From contig CBDAOU010000002.1 in assembly GCA_965198185.1 (NCBI GenBank), forward strand, positions 1,922,001-1,986,000: DNA of 64,000 nt. The letters run 5' to 3'. How positions within the stretch are numbered: the first letter of the stretch is position 1; the number at the start of each line of letters is the position of its first letter. The stretch is from JAJECS01 sp965198185 (GTDB taxonomy: Bacteria > Chloroflexota > UBA11872). The position numbers were made by a program, and so were the translations under genes. The notes under the pieces are model-generated. The model was given only the letters and a program-made list of their open reading frames with translations. It was not told the origin of the DNA and made no database searches. This document shows positions 1 through 8,608 of the stretch, piece by piece.

Positions 1-1462
1 ACGTTGCCAGAATCGGCGCTGGCTGCCGCAGCCTGACCGACCACCAGGCCTTGCGCTGTTTAGCGACGTAACCGTCGGGTGCGCCCATCGACCGTGCCCA
101 GTCCAAGAACCGCTCGATAGTCTCCCGCGCCTCGTTAGAAAACGCGGATAGATCTACTGGAAGGTCGATCACACGCCGGAGCGATCCTGCATTCGTCAGC
201 GCGGGACCGGAGCGGATCAACTCCGCGGCGCGCGTAACTGTTGGGAACAGCACGTCATCAGGTAACGCCTCGCTCTCCGGGCCGGCAATCCACACCCTGT
301 TGGCACCTGTGACCTGCCCCCGGTGGACGCGGCACAGCTCCCCCAACTCGACATAGCCGGCCGGCATCTCAGTCGCCGCACGCGTGAAGTGCGACCAGCG
401 GGTTTCGGCGGCCAAGCGTTTGCGACTTACTGGCCGGCCACCAGCAAGGTCGCCAAGCTCGTTCAGGTTCGATACCCGAACGAAACGGGCGGACGCTGGT
501 GTGGCGTTCACGGTGAATGTGGTGATGGCGCCCGTGGTCGCGGTGCCGGGAAAGGGTTCGGCACGTGGCTCGATCACGACTACGCTTTGTCCGCCGAGCC
601 GATTCAGAAACAGGTCGCGCAACAGCTGGCCGTAGTTCACGTCCAGCCATTCGGAAGCAGATATCAGCGCCCCATAGTCACCGGGCTTGGCCCACCGCGC
701 GATCGCCAGGAAAAAGTAGACGTGGAGACCGGCCAGCGCACTTGCTTTTAGCTCCAGATGTTGCGCTTGCCGCTTGAGCCACTGCTTCCAGCGACTTTCA
801 ATCAAATGGTGCCTGACATAGGGTGGATTCCCGATGTAGAGGGTGCGTCCGTTGGTCGCCGCGAGCTTCGCATCCCGAAAGTCCGCCAGCATGACGCGCG
901 ACTGCTTGCCTTTGCCGAGCACGGCAAGGTTGGCTCGGGACATCAACGATGCCAGCGGATCACTTTCCACGGCGATCAACTCAGCCTTCGGAAACCTGCG
1001 CGCCGCTTCCATGAGAAAGCGTCCAGACCCGGACCCCGGCTCGACGACGCGCGCCGGTGCTCCGGCTTTGGCCGCCCAGTTGACCATGGCGGTCACAATC
1101 GGCTCAGGCGTGTAGACCGCGCCGCTCGCACGCCGCGTGTCCGCCGTGCGAATCGCGCAGAACGCTTCGCCCAGCGGGTCTTCGCGAGCCTGGATGCGTG
1201 CCCGAATCTCCTCCGCGAAGCCTCGTGGCACGGCAGGAGCGCTGGCCAGCAGGCGCAACTCCGCATGATCGAGTCCACCGACGGACTCCGCTCCGAGCGC
1301 AGCCGCCAGCGATGCCAGCTCGGCCTCCGTCTGAATCAGACCCGCAACCGACGCTGGCGCGCCCGACGCGCCGTTCAGTTGATGCCGGAAGCTGTCGAGG
1401 TCGCGCTGCACGGCGCCCTTGAAGGCTCCTGACGGGCTCTCATCCAAAGCGTGCGTTGCCAT
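1..1462 (-). CDS. N6-adenine DNA methyltransferase, Eco57I-like (C-terminus beyond window)
   Basis: Reading the minus strand from an ATG at 1462 gives an open frame with no stop before the window edge, so at least 487 residues are present and the C-terminus is missing. A GAVYTPEPIV stretch lies near residues 114-123, the S-adenosylmethionine-binding motif I EPGSGSGRF at 141-149, and the catalytic NPPY motif at 212-215. These are the signatures of amino-methyltransferases that make N6-methyladenine. The region after NPPY (YFFLAIARWAKPGD, ALISASEWLDV) follows the Eco57I/type IIG pattern, and the last visible residues (KAWWSVRLRQPAPILAT) begin a target-recognition-like part. It is the last visible gene of a minus-strand operon with the GHKL ATPase gene, from which an IS element now separates it. 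Self versus non-self DNA marking is inferred from family and context. Confidence 0.85.
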   Translation of the reverse strand, partial: MATHALDESPSGAFKGAVQRDLDSFRHQLNGASGAPASVAGLIQTEAELASLAAALGAESVGGLDHAELRLLASAPAVPRGFAEEIRARIQAREDPLGEAFCAIRTADTRRASGAVYTPEPIVTAMVNWAAKAGAPARVVEPGSGSGRFLMEAARRFPKAELIAVESDPLASLMSRANLAVLGKGKQSRVMLADFRDAKLAATNGRTLYIGNPPYVRHHLIESRWKQWLKRQAQHLELKASALAGLHVYFFLAIARWAKPGDYGALISASEWLDVNYGQLLRDLFLNRLGGQSVVVIEPRAEPFPGTATTGAITTFTVNATPASARFVRVSNLNELGDLAGGRPVSRKRLAAETRWSHFTRAATEMPAGYVELGELCRVHRGQVTGANRVWIAGPESEALPDDVLFPTVTRAAELIRSGPALTNAGSLRRVIDLPVDLSAFSNEARETIERFLDWARSMGAPDGYVAKQRKAWWSVRLRQPAPILAT

Positions 1463-1631
1463 GTCGTGAGTCAGCGGCCGGAGACGGGCGCTCAGCCCTG
1501 GTGCCAGTCCATTCGATCATAGAGCCGCGGCCGCCCGCAAGCGGACCGCGCAACGCCAGGTGCGTCGCAGGCGAAGCGCGGTCCCTTCTAGGAGCCTCTG
1601 AACAAGTAAGGAGACCTTGACCTCCACGCGT

Positions 1632-1681
1632 CCTAATCCGTTTGCCCTGAGCTTGTCGAAGGGGCTACCGCACGGATTGGG
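1632..1681. repeat. Hairpin-forming dispersed repeat, copy 1
   Basis: The arms CCTAATCCGT and ACGGATTGGG are near-perfect inverted repeats around a centre containing GCCCTGAGCTTGTCGAAGGG. A related element with the same arms lies at 7160-7211, so this looks like a small dispersed palindromic repeat. It sits in the 250-bp gap between the methyltransferase start and the IS element, where no gene is visible. Confidence 0.6.
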
Positions 1682-1711
1682 GCAGAGTTCGTCGGCTTAT
1701 TCAGACCATCC

Positions 1712-2786
1712 CTAGTGGTGAGTCTCAAGAATAGCTTTACAGCGGTTGACCTTGGCCAGGATGGTCTCGACCGAGGCCGTCCAGACGAAGGGCTTGGGGT
1801 CGGCGTTGTAGGCGGCCACGAACGCCTCGATGGCCGCCACCAGGTCGGGCACGCTGCGGAACACGCCGCGGCGCAGCTGTTGCTCGGTGAGTTCGCGGAA
1901 CCAGCGCTCCACGAGGTTGAGCCAGGAGGCGCTGGTGGGGGTGAAGTGGAGGTGGAAGCGCGGGCGCCGGGCCAGCCAGCGCCGTACCCGGGGGTGCGTA
2001 TGGGTGCCGTAGTTGTCCAGGATCAGGTGGAGGGGCAGCCCCGGCGGGAACTCGCGGTCGAGCCGGCGCAAGCGTGAGGAACTCCTGGTGGCGGTGGCGC
2101 GGCAAGCACTGCCCGATGACCGTGCCCTCCAGCAGGTTGAGGGCGGCGAACAGGGTGGTGGTGCCGTGACGCTGGTAGTCATGGGTTGGTGCCGGGCGGC
2201 CCCGCTTCATGGGCAGGCCGGGCTGCGTGCGGTCCAGCGCTTGAATCTGGCTCTTCTCGTCCCGCACAAGACCACCGCCTGGTCCGGCGGGTTGAGGTAG
2301 TAGCCCGACCACATCGGTCAGCTTGGCCACAAAGGCCGGGTCGCGCGAGAGCTTGAAGGTCCGCACGCGGTGGGGCTTGAGGCCATGGGCGTCCCAGATC
2401 CGCTGCACCGTGGCGGGACTCACGCCCTGCGCCCGGGCCATGGACCGACAGCTCCAGTGGGTCGCCCCCGGTGGCCTGGTGTGTAAGGTGGCCGCGACGA
2501 TCGCCCGGATCGTGGCCGCGGGAATCTCGGCTTGCGGCCCCGGATCGGCTGGATCTCTCAGGCCGGTGGGCCCCCGCGCCCCAAAGCGCTGCCGCCACAG
2601 CCGGACGGTGGGGCGGCTCACGCCCAGGTCCCGCGCGATCTGGCTGGTGGCGACGCCGTTCGCGGCCGCGAGCACCAGGCGCGCCCGCGTGGCCACCGCC
2701 TGCGGCGTGCTGGGCGCCCGCACCCAGGCCTCCAACACGCGGCGCTGCTCGGCCGAAACCACGAGAGCCGGTGCTGCACGCCCCAT
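1712..2786 (-). pseudogene. IS630-type DDE transposase, frameshifted
   Basis: From an ATG at 2786 the first frame encodes an N-terminal helix-turn-helix (GVATSQIARDLGVSRPTVRLW) and a second winged part (GVSPATVQRIWDAHGLKPHRVR). The first catalytic Asp lies in DEKSQIQALDRTQPGLP. Just before it a short stretch around 2265-2310 reads correctly only after a +1 and a compensating -1 shift. Near 2075-2090 the frame shifts again, and the rest (HLILDNYGTHTHPRV with the second Asp, NLVERWFRELT with the Glu) continues to a TAG at 1712-1714 that overlaps the terminal repeat. All three DDE residues remain readable, but three shifts in one gene suggest an inactive copy or sequencing indels rather than programmed frameshifting. 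Confidence 0.8.
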
Positions 2787-2838
2787 GTCCGCAGCCTAGC
2801 CGGGCCCGCTGGCAAGCTATTTCTGAGACACTACACTA
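1713..2838 (-). mobile_element. IS630-family insertion sequence
   Basis: The element is about 1.13 kb and is bounded by imperfect 26-bp terminal inverted repeats: the left arm at 1713-1738 starts TAGTGGTGAGTCTCAAG, and the right arm at 2813-2838 reads inward TAGTGTAGTGTCTCAGA, with 21 of 26 positions matching. Both ends start with TA, as expected for IS630/Tc1-mariner transposons that insert at TA dinucleotides. It encodes one DDE transposase in several frames. It has landed between the DUF6339-like gene and the methyltransferase gene of a defence-type operon and may have changed the methyltransferase's transcription. Confidence 0.85.
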
Positions 2839-3082
2839 GGCGCGCTTTCCACCTGGGTAGTAGACAGTGCGCCCCTGTACGCAGCGGCCACAAGGATTCC
2901 GTTCGCGGTGAGCTTGTCGAACCACGCCCTATGAAAGTCTCAGAGCCTGCCCTGAGATCACCGAAGAGGCGAACGAGCCCCGTGCGCGTTTGGGATGCGG
3001 AGAGCCACCCGGCCTTTGCGTTGTCAACAACGTGTGGGACGGGGTTCGTAATGGCATTGCGCTGTCCATGGCTTCACACACG
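2839..3082. other. Gap between IS element and defence operon
   Basis: No gene is supported in these 244 bases. They contain scraps similar to the local dispersed repeats (GGTGAGCTTGTCGAACCACG near 2907) and no convincing terminator for the gene ending at 3083. Confidence 0.4.
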
Positions 3083-4126
3083 TCATCGGGCGGCCCAGCG
3101 TTGAAACTCCTGCGGCAACACGTGCAACAGCGCCTCGGGCTGCATGCCGTAGACATCGTAAGTGCGTTCGAGTTGATCGAGGACGCGCAACAAATGCCGT
3201 AGGCCACCTGGGTCGCGCCCGAAACCCCGCCTCTGTCGACCGCTTTTGGTGTACAGACGCAGGATAAGCGGGACGATTCCGGCCGAGTTGAAAACACGGA
3301 TCGCACCAAATGTGCGTTGTGCAATATCACCAAACGACGTCAGATCCTGATCGAGCAGGAATGCCGCATCTTCGCCGTGTGCCTCATTTAGACGCCATGA
3401 TCCCCAGAGATAGTGGCGGAATCTCAGCATGAAAGATCGGCTGTCCTCGCGGTGGACTACAAACGTCTCGTCCAGCGGCGACAGCCGCACTTTGCCATCT
3501 TCAGCCCGCACGGTATCGGCGAAGTAGAACATCCCCAGCCAGGACCAGACGCCGGCGTGGTCGGCGACGAGATGCCGGATGGGAGCGAGCTTGGGCGCGA
3601 GATACTCGGCGGCCTCCCGGCGCGTGCGGAAGGGGCGGCGCTCGATCCACACGTCTGGCTGAAAGGGACGACTGTAGCGCTCGTCGTAGAGGAGGTCGCG
3701 TGGCGGTTCGCGCGGCGCCGTCGGATGCTCGCGCATATCGGCGAGAAACTCACGCGCGCGCCGCAGCCCCTCCGCGGTTAGACGGCGAACCAGCGCGCCG
3801 GAGGCGGCGGCATGCACGCGGGATGCGTCAGCAGCGTGGGCGCTCACCGTTTCTCCACCACGCGCCGCGCCAGATGGCTTCCCACTGTCGATGTCTGCAA
3901 AGCGGGCGTCCATTGCATCAGATAGTTCCGGATCGTCCAGATAGCGGTCGCCCGCGGACGGAACAAGGCGCGCGTGCAGCAATGCGCGGTCCGGCAGGTC
4001 GGCAAGCCTAAAGACGGGCGGCCAGATTCTTTGCCCACGCGGCAGTCGGCCATATATCCGGGCTTCTTGAGCAGTTTGGTGATCCGAATATCGCTGCAAC
4101 ATTTCATGCGCGTCCCGCCAACCCAT
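3083..4126 (-). CDS. DUF6339-like protein of the GHKL-ATPase operon
   Basis: About 347 residues from an ATG at 4126; a GTG lies one codon upstream. The frame stays open to 4687, but that extension overlaps the upstream gene and reads as out-of-frame sequence. The C-terminal two thirds match my recollection of DUF6339: RRLTAEGLRRAREFLADMRE, then FRTRREAAEYLAPKLAPIRH, GVWSWLGMFYFADTV, RFRHYLWGSWRL and a closing QLERTYDVYGMQPEALLHVLP. No catalytic motif is recognisable, and no membrane segment or signal peptide is present. It follows the 261-residue protein and the GHKL ATPase on the same strand, so a role in the same anti-phage or restriction-type system is inferred from context only. The family name is from memory. 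Confidence 0.7.
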   Translation of the reverse strand: MGWRDAHEMLQRYSDHQTAQEARIYGRLPRGQRIWPPVFRLADLPDRALLHARLVPSAGDRYLDDPELSDAMDARFADIDSGKPSGAARGGETVSAHAADASRVHAAASGALVRRLTAEGLRRAREFLADMREHPTAPREPPRDLLYDERYSRPFQPDVWIERRPFRTRREAAEYLAPKLAPIRHLVADHAGVWSWLGMFYFADTVRAEDGKVRLSPLDETFVVHREDSRSFMLRFRHYLWGSWRLNEAHGEDAAFLLDQDLTSFGDIAQRTFGAIRVFNSAGIVPLILRLYTKSGRQRRGFGRDPGGLRHLLRVLDQLERTYDVYGMQPEALLHVLPQEFQRWAAR

Positions 4127-4190
4127 CACCGACGCGGGCGCGTGACGCCTGGCAGACGGCTGTCGCGCTGGTCGGGATCTGCTGCACGCA

Positions 4191-4976
4191 TCACGCCAAC
4201 TGGTATTCCCAGGGCTTGGAGTACACGCCGACGGCGGAGACCTTGTCACGGGCAAAGGCACCGACCACGATGTCAATCCAACTCCGTGCCACGTCGAGGG
4301 AGGAGTCGACGCCATCGGGCGCAAGGCGCGGAATCCCGGCGTTTGGGTCGGGGTGCAGGGCGCGCGCCAACTTGAACCAACCCTCCCAGGCACTCTCTTC
4401 ATCTTCTGGGTCGGCCTGCTCGTCGATAAGGATGCGCGTGAGAATGGCGCGCAGCACGGCAGGCATGACGAGGGCGCGGAAGTCCTTGTTCGTGCGGACA
4501 ATCTCGCTGATGCCGCTAATTTCGCGATTGACCAGAAGCTCGGGCAGATCGTCGTCTCCGAAGTCGACGCGCCAGACCTCGCCGCCAAGCTCGTCGTCGT
4601 CAGCTTCACGAACAGGTAGCAGCGAACGCAGCGGGAGGGCCGGCTTGATGCTGGGACAGGCGCCCAAAAGGCGGCCGGAGCCGTCACCGGCGATCACCGT
4701 CAGGCGAAATTGGGCCGACGGCGGAACCTCAGTCATGCGACGCCGCTCGGCGGCAGGCGGTGTGAGCACGCCCACCGCGCCGTAGTCCCAGCGCTGGACG
4801 GCGTTGCTGCGCCAGGCCTCGACGCGGACGCGCGCATCGGGCGGGAATCCGTAGCTGGCGAGATTGAGTTGCAGGTCGTAAATCGACGGAGCGCTGTTCT
4901 CCGCCGGGCGCAGGCTCACCTTGGCGTGCTCACGCCTGATGGTCCGACGACCAGTGCTGTTGAGCCGGCGGATCAT
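4191..4976 (-). CDS. Conserved protein of unknown function in GHKL-ATPase operon
   Basis: A 261-residue protein beginning MIRRLNSTGRRTIRREHAKV. Its ATG overlaps the stop of the GHKL ATPase gene (ATGA), which points to translational coupling and a shared function. The N-terminal half is rich in beta-strand-like alternation (DARVRVEAWRSNAVQRWDYG, AQFRLTVIAG). The middle has LRSLLPVREADDDELGGEVWRVDF, and the C-terminal half is helical (LVMPAVLRAILTRILI, WEGWFKLARALHP). I recall similar proteins only from operons with GHKL ATPases and DUF6339/DUF6361 proteins. No enzymatic motif is visible. A structural adaptor or DNA-engaging partner of the ATPase is a guess. Confidence 0.65.
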   Translation of the reverse strand: MIRRLNSTGRRTIRREHAKVSLRPAENSAPSIYDLQLNLASYGFPPDARVRVEAWRSNAVQRWDYGAVGVLTPPAAERRRMTEVPPSAQFRLTVIAGDGSGRLLGACPSIKPALPLRSLLPVREADDDELGGEVWRVDFGDDDLPELLVNREISGISEIVRTNKDFRALVMPAVLRAILTRILIDEQADPEDEESAWEGWFKLARALHPDPNAGIPRLAPDGVDSSLDVARSWIDIVVGAFARDKVSAVGVYSKPWEYQLA

Positions 4977-7027
4977 GGCTGTGGTCCTTCACTCGCCGTC
5001 GCCGGGGCGTCGTCAACTTGCTGCAGTTCGACAAGCACGTCGCGGCCATCAAGGCCGGTCACTGTCAGACTAAAGTCATCCGCAATCACAAGGAACCGCA
5101 ACTCGTTTTCGCCCGAAACTTCGTGCTCGCAGTCGTGCGGGGCGACGCGCAACCGCCCGCCGCGGAGTGAGAAGTCAGGCGCTCCCTGGGCGGCGCCCTG
5201 CGCGAATTGCCGGAAAGCACGGCCCTTGCCGCCGCGGGCCACGTCGTAGGCGAAGCGCAGCGACCATTCGGAGCCTACGATGCCGTTCGCTCCTGCCGCC
5301 GCGCGCACACGGAAGCCTCCGGGGACCGAACCTGTCGTCAGCGCCGCCTTGGACGCGACATCGGGAACCTCATCGGGCTGCGAGTCGCTTGGCCCAGGTT
5401 GCCTGGTCCGGCCACGGCCACGCTCCGCCGCCAAATCGGATGGGAACAAGTCGGCGAGGGCGTCATACTGCTTTTCCTCGGACCGCTCGGCCAAGCGCTG
5501 CAAGAGGCGTGCCGCGGCATAGCGCACTCTTTGGACGCGGCGGGGGCCGCCGATCCAGCGGGCCTTTAGCCGCTGTGCTTGCTGGCTCCAGGAGGCATGC
5601 GCAGGGCCTTCAGCGTCGCGGAGCAGGTGGCCCAACTCCGACTCGCCATTGACCACCACAAGAGCGCGCGCGCGATGGCTCTTGATGTGGTCCATCTCGG
5701 GAATGCGTAGGTGACCACGGACGAAGTAGTCGTGGCCTTGGGACAAGTCATCATCGCGTTCGAGATAGACCCGAAAATCGACTGGAGTCTGTTTGTCCGG
5801 ATCACGGCTGCGAACATCCAGGGTCAGCCGAAATGCCAGACGCTGCCCGTGGTCGTACCGCTCGCGGAGCGCGGGAAGGTCCACGCTCTCGAGATCGCTC
5901 TCGCTGCCGGTCGGTACCGGAAGTTCAAGGTGCGAATCGTCGTCCAGCGCAACCGCCCAGCGGGCGAGGTCCACCGCTCCGCGTAGCCAAACAGGCGCGT
6001 TGTCATCGCGCCGGGGCTTGATCCCCGCCAATTCGCGATCGATAGTCGTGGTATCGATGAGGCGGGCGCCCTCTCCGGGCCGGACAATCTCCACTTGCAA
6101 GTCGCCGCGCACGATGGGCAGGAAGTACTGGATCACCACGGCACGGGCGATGGTGGCTGGCGTGAGGAGCTCCTCATCCTCTTCACCAGTTTCCCTCGGG
6201 TATGGCACGACAACCGAGAGGCCAGGCCCGTCGCCGCGCCGCTCGAGCTGAAAGTCTGCAATCGCGGTGGCCACGATTCCGGCAGGATCAGAGCTGGCCG
6301 TGACGGGGAGCGGCAGCCATTCGTCGTCGTGCTCCGGCGAAGCGGCGGCGAAGTAGCCGTACGGCGGGTACTTGACCTCGCCCCCGTCTTCGGCGGTCAT
6401 GTGGTGGGTCTTGAGCATGGCCATGCCCATCAACATGGCGTGGTCTTCATTCATCCGGTGCGTGACGCCGAGATAGGCGTTGATGCGGGAGGCGTCGGGA
6501 AACACCCACTTACCCAGGCCCCACGAGCCACCGGAATCCTCACCCTTGGGCGAGATACCGACGCTGCGAAAGAAGCCCCAGAAGTCGTTGCCGGCCTCCT
6601 GCTCGAGGTTGGCTCGAATGTCGCCAAGCAGCCCGGTGGTGCCGGAGTCGCCAACGGTCAGCCAGGTCATGGGCTGGTGGAGGCAGTCCAGCGCGCCACG
6701 CATGGCGTCCGCTTCGACCCCGACGTTAGGTGAGTCGTTAGCCCCGCCAGAGTGCAGGTTGGCGAGTGCTCGGAGGTGGGGTTCGAGGCCGGCCAGCCAG
6801 CGTCGCGCAGCGCGGACAGGCAAAGCGTACTGCTCGCCGCTAAAGGCAAAGCGGACGCGCACGGTCTCATCCCCGCGGCGCGCGTCCAGTGAGTTTTGGA
6901 TCGATTCTCGGACCAGCCGGTCGGGCAGGTCAGCAGCCGCGGTGAAGAACTCGCCCTGCACCGGGTCTTGGTTGACCTGTGAGGGCGACATGCGCGCGAA
7001 GCGCCAACTCGCGGGCTTCGGCGTCAA
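4973..7027 (-). CDS. GHKL-family (MORC/MutL-like) ATPase, putative anti-phage system
   Basis: 684 residues. The GHKL ATP-binding motifs are clear: N-box ESIQNSLDA at 41-49, G1 motif DSGTTG at 127-132 and G2 loop GGSWGLGK at 166-173. This is the Bergerat fold of Hsp90, MutL and MORC proteins, without histidine-kinase features. Residues 250-430 have beta-rich transducer-like segments, and a basic stretch (SQQAQRLKARWIGGPRRVQRV) lies near 480-500. A TTG start at 7027 is chosen because GGGGAG lies six bases upstream and SWRFARMSPSQVNQDPVQGE reads as one conserved N-terminus; an ATG at 6991 is the alternative. It heads the operon. Prokaryotic MORC-like ATPases are known with DNA methylases and helicases in restriction-type systems (Iyer, Abhiman and Aravind 2008). 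Confidence 0.75.
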   Translation of the reverse strand: MTPKPASWRFARMSPSQVNQDPVQGEFFTAAADLPDRLVRESIQNSLDARRGDETVRVRFAFSGEQYALPVRAARRWLAGLEPHLRALANLHSGGANDSPNVGVEADAMRGALDCLHQPMTWLTVGDSGTTGLLGDIRANLEQEAGNDFWGFFRSVGISPKGEDSGGSWGLGKWVFPDASRINAYLGVTHRMNEDHAMLMGMAMLKTHHMTAEDGGEVKYPPYGYFAAASPEHDDEWLPLPVTASSDPAGIVATAIADFQLERRGDGPGLSVVVPYPRETGEEDEELLTPATIARAVVIQYFLPIVRGDLQVEIVRPGEGARLIDTTTIDRELAGIKPRRDDNAPVWLRGAVDLARWAVALDDDSHLELPVPTGSESDLESVDLPALRERYDHGQRLAFRLTLDVRSRDPDKQTPVDFRVYLERDDDLSQGHDYFVRGHLRIPEMDHIKSHRARALVVVNGESELGHLLRDAEGPAHASWSQQAQRLKARWIGGPRRVQRVRYAAARLLQRLAERSEEKQYDALADLFPSDLAAERGRGRTRQPGPSDSQPDEVPDVASKAALTTGSVPGGFRVRAAAGANGIVGSEWSLRFAYDVARGGKGRAFRQFAQGAAQGAPDFSLRGGRLRVAPHDCEHEVSGENELRFLVIADDFSLTVTGLDGRDVLVELQQVDDAPATASEGPQP

Positions 7028-7159
7028 GGATCACTCCCCGAAGAGGGCAGGCGTGGCAGCGCGGGATCGAAATATAGCCCATGGCGGCGGGCCGCCGCTG
7101 GACCACGGGCTGGTGATTCGGGGTCGAAGTTAAACGCCGAACATGTATAAAAACCCCTG

Positions 7160-7211
7160 CCCCAATCTGTTCGCCCTTCGCCTGTCGCACGGGCAATCGA
7201 ACGGATTGGGG
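7160..7211. repeat. Hairpin-forming dispersed repeat, copy 2
   Basis: The arms CCCCAATCTGTTCG (7160-7173) and CGAACGGATTGGGG (7198-7211) pair over 14 bases with one mismatch around a 24-base loop. The arms resemble those of the repeat at 1632-1681. The two copies flank the GHKL operon and the IS element. Confidence 0.6.
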
Positions 7212-7257
7212 CGCCTGGAGGCGGTTTGAGGCCCCCTAACGGCCAAGATCATCGTGC

Positions 7258-7305
7258 TTGTTCAGAGATTTCCTAGATTCCGGCTTCCGCCGGAATGACG
7301 AAGGG
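7258..7305. repeat. Dispersed palindrome of the ATTCCGGC-type
   Basis: A perfect hairpin, ATTCCGGC (7277-7284), TTCC loop, GCCGGAAT (7289-7296), followed by GACGAAGGGGCGCCCC. Read through, it gives the spurious peptide LDSGFRRNDE found as repeat-derived noise in many genomes. The left part CTTGTTCAGAGATTTCCTAG is echoed on the minus strand at about 1594-1613. The rest of the gap 7028-7408 holds no gene I can support; it should contain the promoters of both flanking divergent operons, but none is clear. Confidence 0.6.
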
Positions 7306-7408
7306 GCGCCCCTCACCTCAGCCCTCACCCATGACCGAGAGAGGAAGCCGGGCAGCCGCGAAAGTAGCGGTTCGTGTGCCACGATGACGGCGCGCGACGC
7401 ATTGCCAC

Positions 7409-8608
7409 GTGAGACGACCCCAGCTGCCAGAACCGTTTGACTTCGAGTCGTCGCTCAGCGCGGTGGGACGTCGACCAGGCCGCGGAAGCGCGATGGTCAC
7501 CCCGGGGCGTGCGAGCGGCCCGGTCGTGGCCGACCTGACCGTGGGTCAGCCGGCGGTTGACGTGCTGCCCCTGGAGCAGTTGGCGGAAGCGGCGCGAGCC
7601 GCGCTCCCGGGCAATCCCAAAGCCCTGCTCTACACGCATACCGAAGGTGCGGCGGAACTCATCGACGTGGTGCGGGCCAAGCTGCGCCACTACGAAGGGC
7701 TGGACCTCGACAGAGACCAGGTCGCCATCACCAACGGCTCGGGCCAGGCGATCGACATGATTCTGCGGACGTTCACCGAGCTCGACGGCCCGCTGGCGCT
7801 GGATGAGGCGTCGTTCGGCGCCTTGCCGGCGCGTCGGACCACCAACAACGGCCACCACATCCCATTCGACCACGAGGGTCCGCAGCCGGAGGCGCTCACC
7901 CGGCTCGCGCGCGAGCTCGGACGGCCTTTTCTGTTCTATACGATGCCGACGTTTCAGAACCCGATGGGCGTGACGACGAGCACGGCACGGCGCCGCGAGT
8001 TGTTGGAGGTCTGCCGCACAGCGGGCATTCCGATCCTGGAGGATGATGCGTACTACGAGTTGCGCTACGACGGTGAGGCGGTGCCGTCGCTGCTGGAGCT
8101 GGATGGCGGCAGCGGCCTCGTTATTCGGACCGGCACCTTCTCGAAGATCCTGGGGGCCGGCATTCGCCTCGGCTGGATGGCCAGCGCGGCGCCCGTGATT
8201 GACCGAGTGTTGCGGCTCAAGCCGGATAGCGGGACGAGCCCCTTCGCCTCGGCCATCGCGGCTCAGTTCATGCAGGACCACATGCAGGCGCAGATCGCCC
8301 GCGTGCAGGCGTTCTACCGCGGCAAGCGGGACCTCATCGTGGGCGCGCTCGACCGACATCTTGGCGGTCGCGCCACGTGGCGCACGCCGGAAGGCGGGTT
8401 CTTCGTATGGGTCACGTTCGACCCATCGCGCGACATCGCGGCGATGGTGCGCCGGTGCGCCGAGCGAGGCGTGCGCATCCGCAGCGGCGCGGATTTTCGG
8501 TTGGACGGGGATCCTCTGCACTCGATTCGGTTGGCGTTCAGCCACGCTGAGCCGCGGGCCATCGAGGAGGGCGTGGCCATCCTGGGCGAGGTGGTGGCGG
8601 AGTCATGA
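7409..8608 (+). CDS. PLP-dependent aminotransferase, class I/II (LysN-like)
   Basis: 399 residues of the fold-type I aminotransferase family that includes 2-aminoadipate and multisubstrate aminotransferases and MocR-related enzymes. Visible motifs are DLTVGQPAVDVLP near the N-terminus, ITNGSGQAID for the cofactor phosphate, FYTMPTFQNPMG with the conserved Asn-Pro, EDDAYYELRYDG with the Asp that pairs with the pyridine nitrogen, and TFSKILGAGIRLGW with the Schiff-base Lys. The GTG start at 7409 keeps the FDFESSLSA lead-in usual in the family; ATG at 7493 is possible. Its stop overlaps the next gene's start (ATGA), opening a five-gene operon. The substrate is not readable. An amino acid to 2-oxo acid step feeding the downstream Ldh2 dehydrogenases is inferred. 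Confidence 0.8.
   Translation: MRRPQLPEPFDFESSLSAVGRRPGRGSAMVTPGRASGPVVADLTVGQPAVDVLPLEQLAEAARAALPGNPKALLYTHTEGAAELIDVVRAKLRHYEGLDLDRDQVAITNGSGQAIDMILRTFTELDGPLALDEASFGALPARRTTNNGHHIPFDHEGPQPEALTRLARELGRPFLFYTMPTFQNPMGVTTSTARRRELLEVCRTAGIPILEDDAYYELRYDGEAVPSLLELDGGSGLVIRTGTFSKILGAGIRLGWMASAAPVIDRVLRLKPDSGTSPFASAIAAQFMQDHMQAQIARVQAFYRGKRDLIVGALDRHLGGRATWRTPEGGFFVWVTFDPSRDIAAMVRRCAERGVRIRSGADFRLDGDPLHSIRLAFSHAEPRAIEEGVAILGEVVAES

Noticed and set aside
1712..2786. Programmed ribosomal frameshifting in the IS630 transposase
   Set aside because: No slippery heptamer or downstream structure is obvious, and one compensating pair serves no purpose in a programmed event.
4127..4687. N-terminal extension of the DUF6339-like gene
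   Set aside because: It overlaps the 261-residue gene in another frame, is Ser/Pro/Arg-rich shadow sequence and lacks family similarity.
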